Source: a virus. From it: 64,000 nt of DNA. Position 1 is the first letter of the stretch, and every line of letters begins with the position of its first letter. The notes beneath the pieces were generated by a model that did no database searches, was not told the DNA's origin, and was given only the letters and a program-made list of their open reading frames with translations. The DNA is taken from IMG/VR virus record IMGVR_UViG_3300047550_002546, positions 1-64,000 of that record, one strand, 5' to 3'. Made by a program: the position numbers and the translations under genes. Of this stretch, positions 30,508 through 38,746 are shown piece after piece.

Positions 30508-32757
30508 GTGCTCCAGTTCTATCTTATCCGCGTTTCGACGCCGATCCCGATCTCGATTTCGGGGTCGGCGTCTCAATCTTGGTCTGACTCCGGCACGCTG
30601 ACTGGTGGCGGCGTTGTCTCTGCTGATGCATCGCAATCATGGTCAGGCTCTGGTGACGCAGTTGGTTCTGGTGTTGGTTCTGGCGATGCGTCCGAATCGT
30701 GGTCAGCAACCGGAACAGTCGAATCCGGTGTTGTTATCGTTGGTTCCGCCAGTCAGTCGTGGACGGATTCCGGGGCAATCACCGGATTTGGTGTCGTCGC
30801 GTCATCAGCATCGGAATCATGGGGGGCGAATGAAGCACTCATTGGCGGGGCAGTCATCTCTGTCTCCGCGTCGCAGACTTGGACTGACGCGGGTGACGCT
30901 ACGGCTGGTGCCGTCATAACCGGCGATGCGTCAGAGTCGTGGGCTGGGTCAGGGTCGGTCGTTGCGTGTGGCCTCATTGTTGGTTCTGCAAATGATGCGT
31001 GGTCAGCAAGCGGGGATCTTCAGTCAGGTGTGGTCCTGTCTGGTTCCATGCTCGAATCGTGGTCCGCGTCCGGAGATGCGACGGGCGCGGGGGTAGCTTC
31101 TGGGGCGGCGTCGCAGACTTGGTCCGGTTCCGGAACCCTGATTTCTGGTGTCGCCATGAGCGGCACGGCATCCGAATCATGGACAGGTTCAGGAACTTTG
31201 TTCGCGACTGCGATCGTGTCCGGCGCTGCATCGGAATCGTGGTTGCCCTCTGGTGTTCTAGTGGCGGGGTTTCCAGTTTCCGGAGATGCCTCACAGTCAT
31301 GGACGGCAGCAGGATCAATTGTTGGCTCCGGTGTCGTTTCAGGCTCCGGATCTCAGTCCTTCACGGCAACCGGGGCGATTACTGGATACGGTCTGGTCTC
31401 AGGGTCCGCTAGTCAGGGATGGCAGGAGTCGGCCACGCTTGGGGCGACGGCTTTTGTGTCCGGCGCGGCGTCTCAGGCGTGGAGTGACTCTGGATCGATC
31501 ATGGCTGAAGCTCCGGTTTCCGGCGATATGTCTCAGGCGTGGGCAGCGTCAGGAGATTGTGTTGGAGTCGCTCCGGTATTGGGGGCGGCTTCTCAGTCCT
31601 ATGATATCGGAGCAGCATCGGCGATCGGTGTCGGGATCGTATCCGGATCGGCGGATGAGTCGTGGACGGTCGATTCCACGTTCTATGCTTCTGCGGTCGT
31701 TTCTGGGGCGGCAAGTGAATCGTGGGATGCAGCGGGAACCCTGTTTGCCGTGGCTCCCATTTCCGGGGACGCTTCTCAGTCATGGTCCGGGACCGGCTCG
31801 CCATTCGGTGCCGCTGTCGTCGCGGGGTCAGCTTCGCAGGCATGGGACACCACGGGAGACATCTTCGCGTCGGCTTTTGTCTCCGGTTCAGCCGAAGAGA
31901 CATGGACGGCATCTGGTGTTCCGACCGTTGTCGGCGTCGTGTCTGGATCTGCTGTTCAGACTTGGTCTGATTCTGGCAGCATCACAGGCTCCGCGTCAAT
32001 TTCCGGTGACGCATCGGAATCGTGGTCGATCTCCGCCGTGTTCTACGGAACGGCAGTTGTTTCGGCATCATGCACGGAGACATGGGCGACAACCGGCGCG
32101 ACAGTCGCAATCGGATTTGCATCTGGATCTGCCGAGGAACAGTGGCAGGCTTCCGGGCTGCTGATTCAGACCGTCGATGACGCCCCGGAACTGTCCAAGA
32201 ATCCTTCGCAGGCCATTCTAAGGGCACTTGTTCGTGATGCGATCATTGACCATTTCGGACTGTCTGAGTGCCAATGCGGCATCAACTTCAACGGACAGCC
32301 GCACCCGAACTCAGGCCCAGTCTATATCAGTGTGCATCCGGGAAAATGGCGACGAATCAGGAGATGGCGAAAAGGCCCGCTTTTGGATGAAGAATTCGGC
32401 TTCCAAGTCACCATCACCGTCAAGAACTCCGCAGTCCAGCCGAAGTTTTACGGGGAATGGTTTATGCAAAAGACAGCGGCGCTGAATTCCTGCGGAGCCG
32501 GTCTTGAATCTCTGTCCCGTGCGATCGCGGTCTACTTGCACGACAACGGCTCCATTATTTGTGAACTCGCCAAAAGAGCATCCGGACTGTCGCATTTCTC
32601 TGGTGGGATCTTCTGGGAGAACGGAAGCGTGCCGAAACAGAGAAGGGCGAAGTGGTGGCTCTGCCCGTATCAGACAGGAAACCCGTCTATTGGATTGTCT
32701 CAGACGTTGGTGTTTGGGGGACTGCGGCGGAGCCAGCCGACTGCGGATCGGTCGTAA
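30508..32757 (+). CDS. Repeat fibre fused to a second tail-completion domain (749 aa)
   Basis: GTG 30508. Residues about 15-555 are 27 tandem 20-residue repeats with the core [Q/E]-[S/T/A]-W-x-x-[S/T]-G followed by GxxVVSGxAS. The last 190 residues match the protein at 24333 (VHPGKWRRIRRWRKGPLLDEE, CGAGLESLSRAIAVYLHDN, GLSQTLVFGG). The repeats would form a long beta structure; the end domain could anchor it. Last gene of this + block. Confidence 0.8.
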   Translation: MLQFYLIRVSTPIPISISGSASQSWSDSGTLTGGGVVSADASQSWSGSGDAVGSGVGSGDASESWSATGTVESGVVIVGSASQSWTDSGAITGFGVVASSASESWGANEALIGGAVISVSASQTWTDAGDATAGAVITGDASESWAGSGSVVACGLIVGSANDAWSASGDLQSGVVLSGSMLESWSASGDATGAGVASGAASQTWSGSGTLISGVAMSGTASESWTGSGTLFATAIVSGAASESWLPSGVLVAGFPVSGDASQSWTAAGSIVGSGVVSGSGSQSFTATGAITGYGLVSGSASQGWQESATLGATAFVSGAASQAWSDSGSIMAEAPVSGDMSQAWAASGDCVGVAPVLGAASQSYDIGAASAIGVGIVSGSADESWTVDSTFYASAVVSGAASESWDAAGTLFAVAPISGDASQSWSGTGSPFGAAVVAGSASQAWDTTGDIFASAFVSGSAEETWTASGVPTVVGVVSGSAVQTWSDSGSITGSASISGDASESWSISAVFYGTAVVSASCTETWATTGATVAIGFASGSAEEQWQASGLLIQTVDDAPELSKNPSQAILRALVRDAIIDHFGLSECQCGINFNGQPHPNSGPVYISVHPGKWRRIRRWRKGPLLDEEFGFQVTITVKNSAVQPKFYGEWFMQKTAALNSCGAGLESLSRAIAVYLHDNGSIICELAKRASGLSHFSGGIFWENGSVPKQRRAKWWLCPYQTGNPSIGLSQTLVFGGLRRSQPTADRS
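30555..32160 (+). repeat. 27 tandem ~60-bp coding repeats
   Basis: Each unit encodes about 20 residues centred on S-x-S/T-W-x-x-S/T-G. Amino-acid conservation is higher than DNA identity, so the units are old and kept by selection on protein. Confidence 0.85.
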
Positions 32758-32761
32758 ACAG

Positions 32762-33448
32762 TCAATCCGAAGCTGGCTCAAACGCCCTCATGACTGATGG
32801 CTTTGAGTTTACATCGATATTCCGACGGAGCCACTGAACAATATGACGCCCAACACCCATGTTGGAGTTTGGGTCGCGATCCATTTCCATGTCTTTTATC
32901 ACTTTCGAAGACCGAATCGTGACTTTCCCGAAGAAAAACGACAGCATTGCCACGGATGCGCCGAGTTCCCATAGCGACTGATGCGACCATCCGCGAGAAA
33001 ATGAGTCTCTGTCGAAGGTATAAACACCATCGGACCTTCTGACTGCCATAGGGCAGTATCTCATTCGTGATCGCAGTTGTTTGATTGCCGACTTCAATTC
33101 CGCCTCTGTAGTGGTGTGACCTTCGTCGTCTTGCGGCAGATCTTTTTCGTTGCTCACGGCAGGTTTTTTACTCAACTCCAGATCTCTCGTCAGATTCTGG
33201 ATCAATTGATTCAAACGCCTATTTTCAGAGAGAGCGTCTTCCAGTTTCAGTTCCGCAGAGGCGGCGCGGCTTGTCGCGACTGCCTTGAGTTCAACGGCCT
33301 CCAGTTCGCGTTCTTCCGAGGACGACAGTCGCGTGCGAATCACGTTCACTGCATCCTTCAGTTTGCGAAGTTTATCAAGGCCAACCGTGTCTCTCCCAAG
33401 ATACGCAGCAAACTCTTCGAATTGTTTCTTCACCTGAGAAATGCTCAT
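32762..33448 (-). CDS. Coiled-coil protein paired with ParB-like gene (228 aa)
   Basis: ATG 33448 overlaps the ParB-like stop. The first 110 residues are charged helices (LDKLRKLKDAVNVIRTRL, ENRRLNQLIQNLTRDLEL); the end is globular (FSRGWSHQSLWELGASVAMLSFFFG). It runs against the surrounding tail genes. Function unknown. Confidence 0.65.
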   Translation of the reverse strand: MSISQVKKQFEEFAAYLGRDTVGLDKLRKLKDAVNVIRTRLSSSEERELEAVELKAVATSRAASAELKLEDALSENRRLNQLIQNLTRDLELSKKPAVSNEKDLPQDDEGHTTTEAELKSAIKQLRSRMRYCPMAVRRSDGVYTFDRDSFSRGWSHQSLWELGASVAMLSFFFGKVTIRSSKVIKDMEMDRDPNSNMGVGRHIVQWLRRNIDVNSKPSVMRAFEPASD

Positions 33449-34452
33449 TTTTGACTCCACATATCCGCTGGGACGCGGGCTTCTTGCGGCTTCTTGTTTG
33501 GGGCGATTGATTTCAGTTGCTTGGTGATGTCGGAAATGATCCTGAAAAACTCATCGACGTTTGGCACTCGATCTCCTCGCGTGATGATGCTGTCTAGGAC
33601 GGTTTGCGCTGTTTTTAGCGTCTTTAGCAGCACCACATCCTTGGGTAATTCCGTAGACTGCCGTCCGGTCACTCTTGATCGGATTTCCGGATCGTCGTGA
33701 ACAAGTTTAAGCCTCGACACATACGTTGCGTGTGGGTTTGACGATTTCGGGAGCGGAGAGAAAAAGTCGGAAATATAAGGAGCGGCGTCTGTCGCTGATA
33801 TTCTTGACTTCTTGATCGTTTGCAGAAAGCCAACGACCGGCTCCATCGCCTGCTCAATCACAGACGATCCGTGAATGTATGGCCGTAACTCCGCCAGCAT
33901 TGCGTCGGGAAGCTCCGGGCCTCCAACCAGACTGATTCGAGACTGAAGCTCTACCGCCTCCGCGATTCGCTTTACATCCGCAACTTTCCACCCGCCAATC
34001 TGGGCTACTTCAGCGGGACTCATCTTGCGATCAACGACGAGAACTTCCACTGCCCTGCGTCGCGTCCACTCCGCAGGCTCTGCACGTCCCTGCATTCTCG
34101 CATTGGCGAGAACCCTGATCATCGCCAACGCATCCTGAGAGTCGGTTTGAACGACATACGCGGAGACTCGCGTTATCTGGTTGAGTTCTGCGGCGGAAAG
34201 TCGCTGAACCCCATCAAGCACGCGAAGACCGACCTCGGATCGATACAAAATAGGGGCAGGCGCCGCAGATCCAGCATCCATCAGGGTTGCGTATTCGATA
34301 ACAGCATCTTCACGCACAGCAATCGGGCGACCAATGTTCTCTGAGTTCCATCCCGGAGCAAACTCAGTCGGCAGCATCAGCCCGTTGACATACTCGTATT
34401 TGACGCCGATCGACGTCAGGAAATTTTCCGTTCTACTGTCCGTTGTAAACAT
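33445..34452 (-). CDS. ParB/Srx-domain protein (335 aa)
   Basis: Residues about 45-130 follow the ParB amino domain: GRPIAVREDAVIEYATLM, APILYRSEVGLRVLDGVQRLSAAEL (the substrate/nucleotide loop, GVQRL for the usual G-E-R-R or GyHRl), then VSAYVV. Next comes an HTH-like region (MSPAEVAQIGGWKVADVKRIAEAV) similar to the ParB DNA reader. It could partition DNA or regulate genes. It is a candidate reader of the genome's dyads as well. Confidence 0.75.
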   Translation of the reverse strand: MFTTDSRTENFLTSIGVKYEYVNGLMLPTEFAPGWNSENIGRPIAVREDAVIEYATLMDAGSAAPAPILYRSEVGLRVLDGVQRLSAAELNQITRVSAYVVQTDSQDALAMIRVLANARMQGRAEPAEWTRRRAVEVLVVDRKMSPAEVAQIGGWKVADVKRIAEAVELQSRISLVGGPELPDAMLAELRPYIHGSSVIEQAMEPVVGFLQTIKKSRISATDAAPYISDFFSPLPKSSNPHATYVSRLKLVHDDPEIRSRVTGRQSTELPKDVVLLKTLKTAQTVLDSIITRGDRVPNVDEFFRIISDITKQLKSIAPNKKPQEARVPADMWSQK

Positions 34453-34490
34453 TGCAGACCTCCGAAGTCGTAATCCGTCCGTTTTTCATT

Positions 34491-34572
34491 TGCCTTGGCA
34501 GGATTCGAACCTGCGATGGTCGGACTATTGGTCCGCTGCGTTGCCGCTTCGTTGCCGCTTCGCCACAAGACA
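34491..34572 (-). tRNA. tRNA-like element with duplicated D-arm, probably not functional
   Basis: On the - strand the acceptor TGTCTTG (34572-34566) pairs with CAAGGCA (34497-34491), and GCAGG-TTCGAAT-CCTGC is a perfect T-arm. The D-arm contains an 11-nt tandem duplication (CGAAGCGGCAA twice), making 82 nt. The anticodon loop reads CCAATAG: position 33 is C, not T, and the nominal anticodon is AAT. No CCA is encoded. It sits just upstream of the ParB-like gene. Confidence 0.6.
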
Positions 34573-34636
34573 AGCCAACCACTTGTCATTTCTCAATCGC
34601 TTCCCTGAATACGGACGAATCATAGCATCGGATCAC

Positions 34637-34655
34637 GAATTTTCCAAGAAAATTC
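34637..34655 (+). promoter_or_regulatory. Dyad element (copy 11)
   Basis: GAATTT-TCCAAGA-AAATTC, one central mismatch per half, 43 nt before the tape-measure gene. Confidence 0.5.
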
Positions 34656-34698
34656 CAGTATTGACGGAAATCGCAGAATCGACCCACAATGAACCCAA

Positions 34699-36375
34699 AT
34701 GGCTAGACCATATGCTTTTGACGACGAAGACGAAGATTTCACGCAGTCCCAGCAGTCAGACGGGGACGCCGCGCTCAAGCCAATGGACATCCAGAAGCCT
34801 CGCGGTTTTGACGATGTCCGCGCCGGAGCCAATTCAGAGTTCCGGGCTTTCGGCGAATCCGCCAAAAAGCTGACCACCGCAGCAGATGCGATAAAGTCGG
34901 CAGTCGAATCCCTCAAGTCCGGGATTGAAGATGCGTTGAGTGATAAGGCTGGACTCCCGTCTGTCAAAACCGACACCACAGGGGCCACGCTGGACGATGT
35001 TGTCGACGCCATCAAAAACATCAAGCTGACCCCCGCTGATGACAAGTTCGACGGTCCGAAGTCATTGAAGCCAGACAGATCGGAACCGAAACTCCAGCAA
35101 GCGCAGACGCCACGCCCGGTCCCGATTCAGCCAAAAGAATTCCAGACTCCCGGATTGAAGCCGGTCGAGTCTCGCGAGTTCACTGGACCTGAATTGGTGA
35201 AGATGCAGTCGCGAGAGTTCACCGGGCCAAAACTGGCCGAAAAGGCTCCTGCCGAGAGAATTCCATTTCCGGAAAACACAAAGTCTGAACCAAAAGAATA
35301 CAAGGCGAAAGAGCCGCAGTTCGAGTCACACGGGCTGATTCCCGGACACGAAACGCAGGATCGGGTTAATGTCAAAGCCAAGTCGGGAGAATTCATTGTC
35401 CGCCCGGAAGCCGTTAAAGCGATCGGCGTCCGTCGGCTTGAGGAAATGAACAGCCTCAAGCAAAAGCCGCCTGAATTTCATGCCCGTGGCGGGATTGTTG
35501 GCAAGGACCGATCTCCGGAAGCATTCAAATCCCCGGACCGACAGCCGAAAGCCTACTCAGTGGGTGGTGCCGTCAAGTGGGTTGGCGGCGCATTCGCTGG
35601 TGTTGGCAAGCAGGCGTTTGAAAACACCGTCAACAAGGGGAAGGAGTATCTCGATAACGTCAAGGATGCGCAAAAGAGCAGCAAGGGGGATTTCAGTGGC
35701 GCGTTGTCAGTTGCCGCTACAGCACTGGGGCCGTTTGTGTCCGTTGGCGCAAAGGCGGCACTGGCGATCGGGAAGATATCCACAAACGCTGAGGAAGCCG
35801 CGAAGAGGCTGGGCAAGTTCAACGCAGGGATTGCCACAGCAAACGCCAAGGCAAACTATCGGCAGATCACCAGTGATGTGCAGCGAGCGGACTTCCTGTC
35901 TCCGCAACTGTCGCGATTCACTGATGTCAACTCGAAACTCAGCCAGAGCGGCCAGAATCTTGAAGCCCTGTTTTTGAAGTTCGGATTGCGGGCCGTCGTC
36001 CCAATCCTCGAAGCCATGCAGAAGGGTATCGAAACCTATGGCGGCGGCATTTCCGAGCACATCGCCAAGATGCTGGAAGGAATGGCCGCAATCGTCGAAG
36101 TCTTGGGCGGACTCCCCGCAATCGGCGGGTCGGCAACAGACGCAGCCAAAATGCTGGATGCAATGGCGGGCGATATCCGTGAGATGAACTTCCGTGGCAA
36201 GAACCCAGACATCAAGGGCGGCATGGACAAGTTCATGAAGGAGTTTCTTGGCGGACACGGCATGGACGACTCCAAGGATGCTTGGGGCGGACCGGCTGGT
36301 GGCGCCAATCAATTCCGTGTGGTCTCAGAAGATGACAACGCTGCGATTCGCGATTTAGCGAACAGGAGTTTCTGA
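34699..36375 (+). CDS. Tail tape-measure protein (558 aa)
   Basis: The middle has VNVKAKSGEFIVRPEAVKAIGVRRLEEMN, the motif (PGEFVVxxxAVxxxGxxxLxxMN) found in tape-measure and related tail proteins. Long helical and Ala/Gly-rich segments follow (GALSVAATALGPFVSVGAKAALAIG). The Pro/Lys-rich amino part holds imperfect repeats (SREFTGPEL/SREFTGPKL). 558 residues would suit a short to medium tail. Confidence 0.75.
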   Translation: MARPYAFDDEDEDFTQSQQSDGDAALKPMDIQKPRGFDDVRAGANSEFRAFGESAKKLTTAADAIKSAVESLKSGIEDALSDKAGLPSVKTDTTGATLDDVVDAIKNIKLTPADDKFDGPKSLKPDRSEPKLQQAQTPRPVPIQPKEFQTPGLKPVESREFTGPELVKMQSREFTGPKLAEKAPAERIPFPENTKSEPKEYKAKEPQFESHGLIPGHETQDRVNVKAKSGEFIVRPEAVKAIGVRRLEEMNSLKQKPPEFHARGGIVGKDRSPEAFKSPDRQPKAYSVGGAVKWVGGAFAGVGKQAFENTVNKGKEYLDNVKDAQKSSKGDFSGALSVAATALGPFVSVGAKAALAIGKISTNAEEAAKRLGKFNAGIATANAKANYRQITSDVQRADFLSPQLSRFTDVNSKLSQSGQNLEALFLKFGLRAVVPILEAMQKGIETYGGGISEHIAKMLEGMAAIVEVLGGLPAIGGSATDAAKMLDAMAGDIREMNFRGKNPDIKGGMDKFMKEFLGGHGMDDSKDAWGGPAGGANQFRVVSEDDNAAIRDLANRSF

Positions 36376-36376
36376 G

Positions 36377-38143
36377 ATGGCATCCCTCCCCGGCGTAGGA
36401 ACGATCTCATACAACGGCTTCGCCTTCGATGGCCCGATGGTATCGTCTCGCGCGTCGATTGAGAATGTTCGCGGGGACGATGATCGTGCGGTGATCTTCA
36501 GTGAAATCTCAGTTGAAGTCCACGCCACGATCGACTTGGAGAACTGCGGCATCCTTCAGGGCGATCTTCCCGATGGCTATATGTCCACGATCGACGATAT
36601 CGTGCGAGCACTCTCGCAGGACGGCAAGGCGTTTGTATTCACCGACAAGATATTTGAGAGACTGGCCGTCAATACCGGAGAAACCGGCGATTATGTCGAC
36701 GTCAACTACGGGCCAAGAGTCAAGGTCGTCTCTCTGGTTCCCGTTGTCGCAAATCGCGTGTTTGAGATCGTTTGGACAGCAAGAGTCTCTGTCGCGAAGT
36801 GCCCCGGAACCGATGTGATCCTGAGTGAAGGTGCTGTTCGGCAGTTCGTTTACGGCTGTCAGTGGAGCGGAGACAGTCGGGGCTATAGCACTCGCACGGT
36901 TTCCGGCTTCATCGAAATCGTCTCCGTTCCAGCGATGAGCGACGACCAGATCACGATCAGTGCGGATGACTACCGCGAGAAACTGACAGTAGCCATGCCG
37001 GAGGGCTATCGTCGAGTCCAAAATCATTGGCAACTCGAACCAAACAAAAGCCGAATTAACTTCGCCATCACCGACGAAGAAATCCCAAGCCCCAATGCGT
37101 ACCCGCCGGATGTTGTCGATATCGAGATCAGCCATCAGGTCAGCGTCGGACAATCCACCGCATTTTCGCAGGCCGTGTCAATTCTCAGTGGTCATTGCGA
37201 GGTAGCCAACGGTTTCACGTCGTCGGATGCTTGGGAGCGAGTCTTCCCGATTATTTCGGCACGAATTCAGCGGGCGAGAACTAACGTCGGCGCCATCATG
37301 CTGCTGGATATCTCGGTCACGGAATACCTGTATTCGCGGCGCATCGCATTCCAGATCACGTATCAGAAACTTGGGACGTCACCTTCCGGATTTATCAAGT
37401 CGTCGGGCCTGTTCTCTGCAACGGACGACACATGGAGCGAATACCGGGCTTCGATGTACGGTCCGGATGAAAACACGAACGATACCGATTTGCCGTGGTC
37501 ACGACGGTCAATGTCGAATCTGTCGTTCGAACCATCCGATGACAAGATTGTGACTCCATGCACCGAGCAGCCATTTGATGTTCTGGTTCACAACCAGAGA
37601 CTGACTCCGTTTTCAAATCCGTTGCAAAGCGTACTGTCGAACACCTGCCCGCCGCGAAACAAGAGTTACTCCATCTACGAGAGCCGTATGAAAACGGAGA
37701 CAGCCAGCGGGGCCACTTCCGTCTACGAAATGCCGACAGAATCAACGTCTTTCACGCCAGAATCCGCGAAAACAACAGATGGAGCCACAATTTCAGCCGG
37801 TCTTGACGCTGGTGAACAGCGGATTCGCACGTTTGACGCATCCGCAGTGTCACCAGACATGACGATGACGCTGATTGGACATGCGGCGAGGCTGGGATAT
37901 CCAGTTGAGATTCCGAAGATTGCGGAAACGTCTGGAATCACAGTGAAGCGAGTCCGTGGTGGCGACAAGATTGAGCAGAAGTCGTTCATGTACATGGGGT
38001 GCCGAATGTATATGGCGAAATGGAATATCAAATACAAGATCACGGAATCGGCGACAGACGCCGCCGCACGAATCGGAAATTCGTTTGATCTGCTGAATCA
38101 GACCACAGACTACCCATCTGGCGGGCAGATGGATGTCGTTTAA
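36377..38143 (+). CDS. Tail structural protein (588 aa)
   Basis: Follows the tape measure by one base. Beta-rich throughout; the start (LPGVGTISYNGFAFDG) looks like an exposed tail or distal-tail domain. No enzyme motif. Position supports tail-tip or baseplate. Confidence 0.65.
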   Translation: MASLPGVGTISYNGFAFDGPMVSSRASIENVRGDDDRAVIFSEISVEVHATIDLENCGILQGDLPDGYMSTIDDIVRALSQDGKAFVFTDKIFERLAVNTGETGDYVDVNYGPRVKVVSLVPVVANRVFEIVWTARVSVAKCPGTDVILSEGAVRQFVYGCQWSGDSRGYSTRTVSGFIEIVSVPAMSDDQITISADDYREKLTVAMPEGYRRVQNHWQLEPNKSRINFAITDEEIPSPNAYPPDVVDIEISHQVSVGQSTAFSQAVSILSGHCEVANGFTSSDAWERVFPIISARIQRARTNVGAIMLLDISVTEYLYSRRIAFQITYQKLGTSPSGFIKSSGLFSATDDTWSEYRASMYGPDENTNDTDLPWSRRSMSNLSFEPSDDKIVTPCTEQPFDVLVHNQRLTPFSNPLQSVLSNTCPPRNKSYSIYESRMKTETASGATSVYEMPTESTSFTPESAKTTDGATISAGLDAGEQRIRTFDASAVSPDMTMTLIGHAARLGYPVEIPKIAETSGITVKRVRGGDKIEQKSFMYMGCRMYMAKWNIKYKITESATDAAARIGNSFDLLNQTTDYPSGGQMDVV

Positions 38144-38160
38144 CTTGGGGGAGTTTTGAG

Positions 38161-38595
38161 ATGAGTGATGTGATTGATTTCGATGGTGATGAAGTCGTGA
38201 TCCGGGTTCGCGGTGTCGAAAAGACGCTATTCGCCTGCGACGAGATCGACAAGATCCGGGAGAAGATCCGCAAGGCCGACGAGTCGAATCCTCTGCCGCA
38301 GGAACTGGATCAGGAAACCGGGCTGATGGTTCCGGGGACACACGCCAAGGGGCAGGCGTTCGTTGACATCCTGACCACTCACTTCAAGGAAGTCGGGTTG
38401 GATGTCCGCGATAATGTCTCTTATGCAATCTGGAACGCACTGACCAAGAAGGCGGATGAGTACCGCGATTTTTTCGAGAATGGGCGGAGTTCTCCGTCAC
38501 CTTCGGATTCCCCCCGACAGGAGAGTTCCGCCGACGCAAAGCTCAGAGAGCGGCTCTCTACCACGCCCGACGAATCCGCGCCGCAGAACGACTGA
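38161..38595 (+). CDS. Tail assembly chaperone, short form (144 aa)
   Basis: GGGGGAG precedes the ATG. The body is a small acidic alpha/beta domain followed by helices (FVDILTTHFKEVGLDVRDNVS, WNALTKKADEYRDFF); the tail after the slip site is Ser/Pro-rich low-complexity (SSPSPSDSP). It corresponds to the gpG form of the lambda G/GT pair. In this genome it comes after, not before, the tape measure. Confidence 0.75.
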   Translation: MSDVIDFDGDEVVIRVRGVEKTLFACDEIDKIREKIRKADESNPLPQELDQETGLMVPGTHAKGQAFVDILTTHFKEVGLDVRDNVSYAIWNALTKKADEYRDFFENGRSSPSPSDSPRQESSADAKLRERLSTTPDESAPQND

Positions 38596-38711
38596 TAGAG
38601 CTTTATGACCGATGCGCCGACCCGATTGACATGGAAAAAGCCCTGATCATCGAGTCAACAGGTGATGTTGAACGTGCAGAGCGGACATGGAGGAAACGCA
38701 AGGCCGCTGAA
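38161..38711 (+). CDS. Tail assembly chaperone, -1 frameshift long form
   Basis: A -1 shift at 38469-38475 joins the frame ending at 38711. The added part is about 78 residues: EWAEFSVTFGFPPTGEF, RRRKAQRAALYHARRIRAAE, LIELYDRCADPIDMEKALII, then a basic end. It is open from a stop near 38457 with no ATG, GTG or TTG before 38631, yet reads as a well-formed helical protein. This is what lambda GT-type fusions look like. Not proven without protein data. Confidence 0.7.
38469..38475 (+). other. Probable -1 frameshift slip site TTTTTTC
   Basis: In the zero frame the codons are gaT-TTT-TTC, so the site has the classic X-XXY-YYZ form with both tRNAs able to re-pair after slipping back one base. It lies near the end of the folded part of the chaperone. 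Confidence 0.7.
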
Positions 38712-38746
38712 ATGGAGGCAAAGGTCATGAACGAAGGTAAGTAGCC

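Noticed and set aside
30555-32160. 60-bp periodicity that could be taken for a CRISPR or satellite array
   Set aside because: The repeats are in frame, vary in DNA, keep the protein pattern and have no spacers of constant length.
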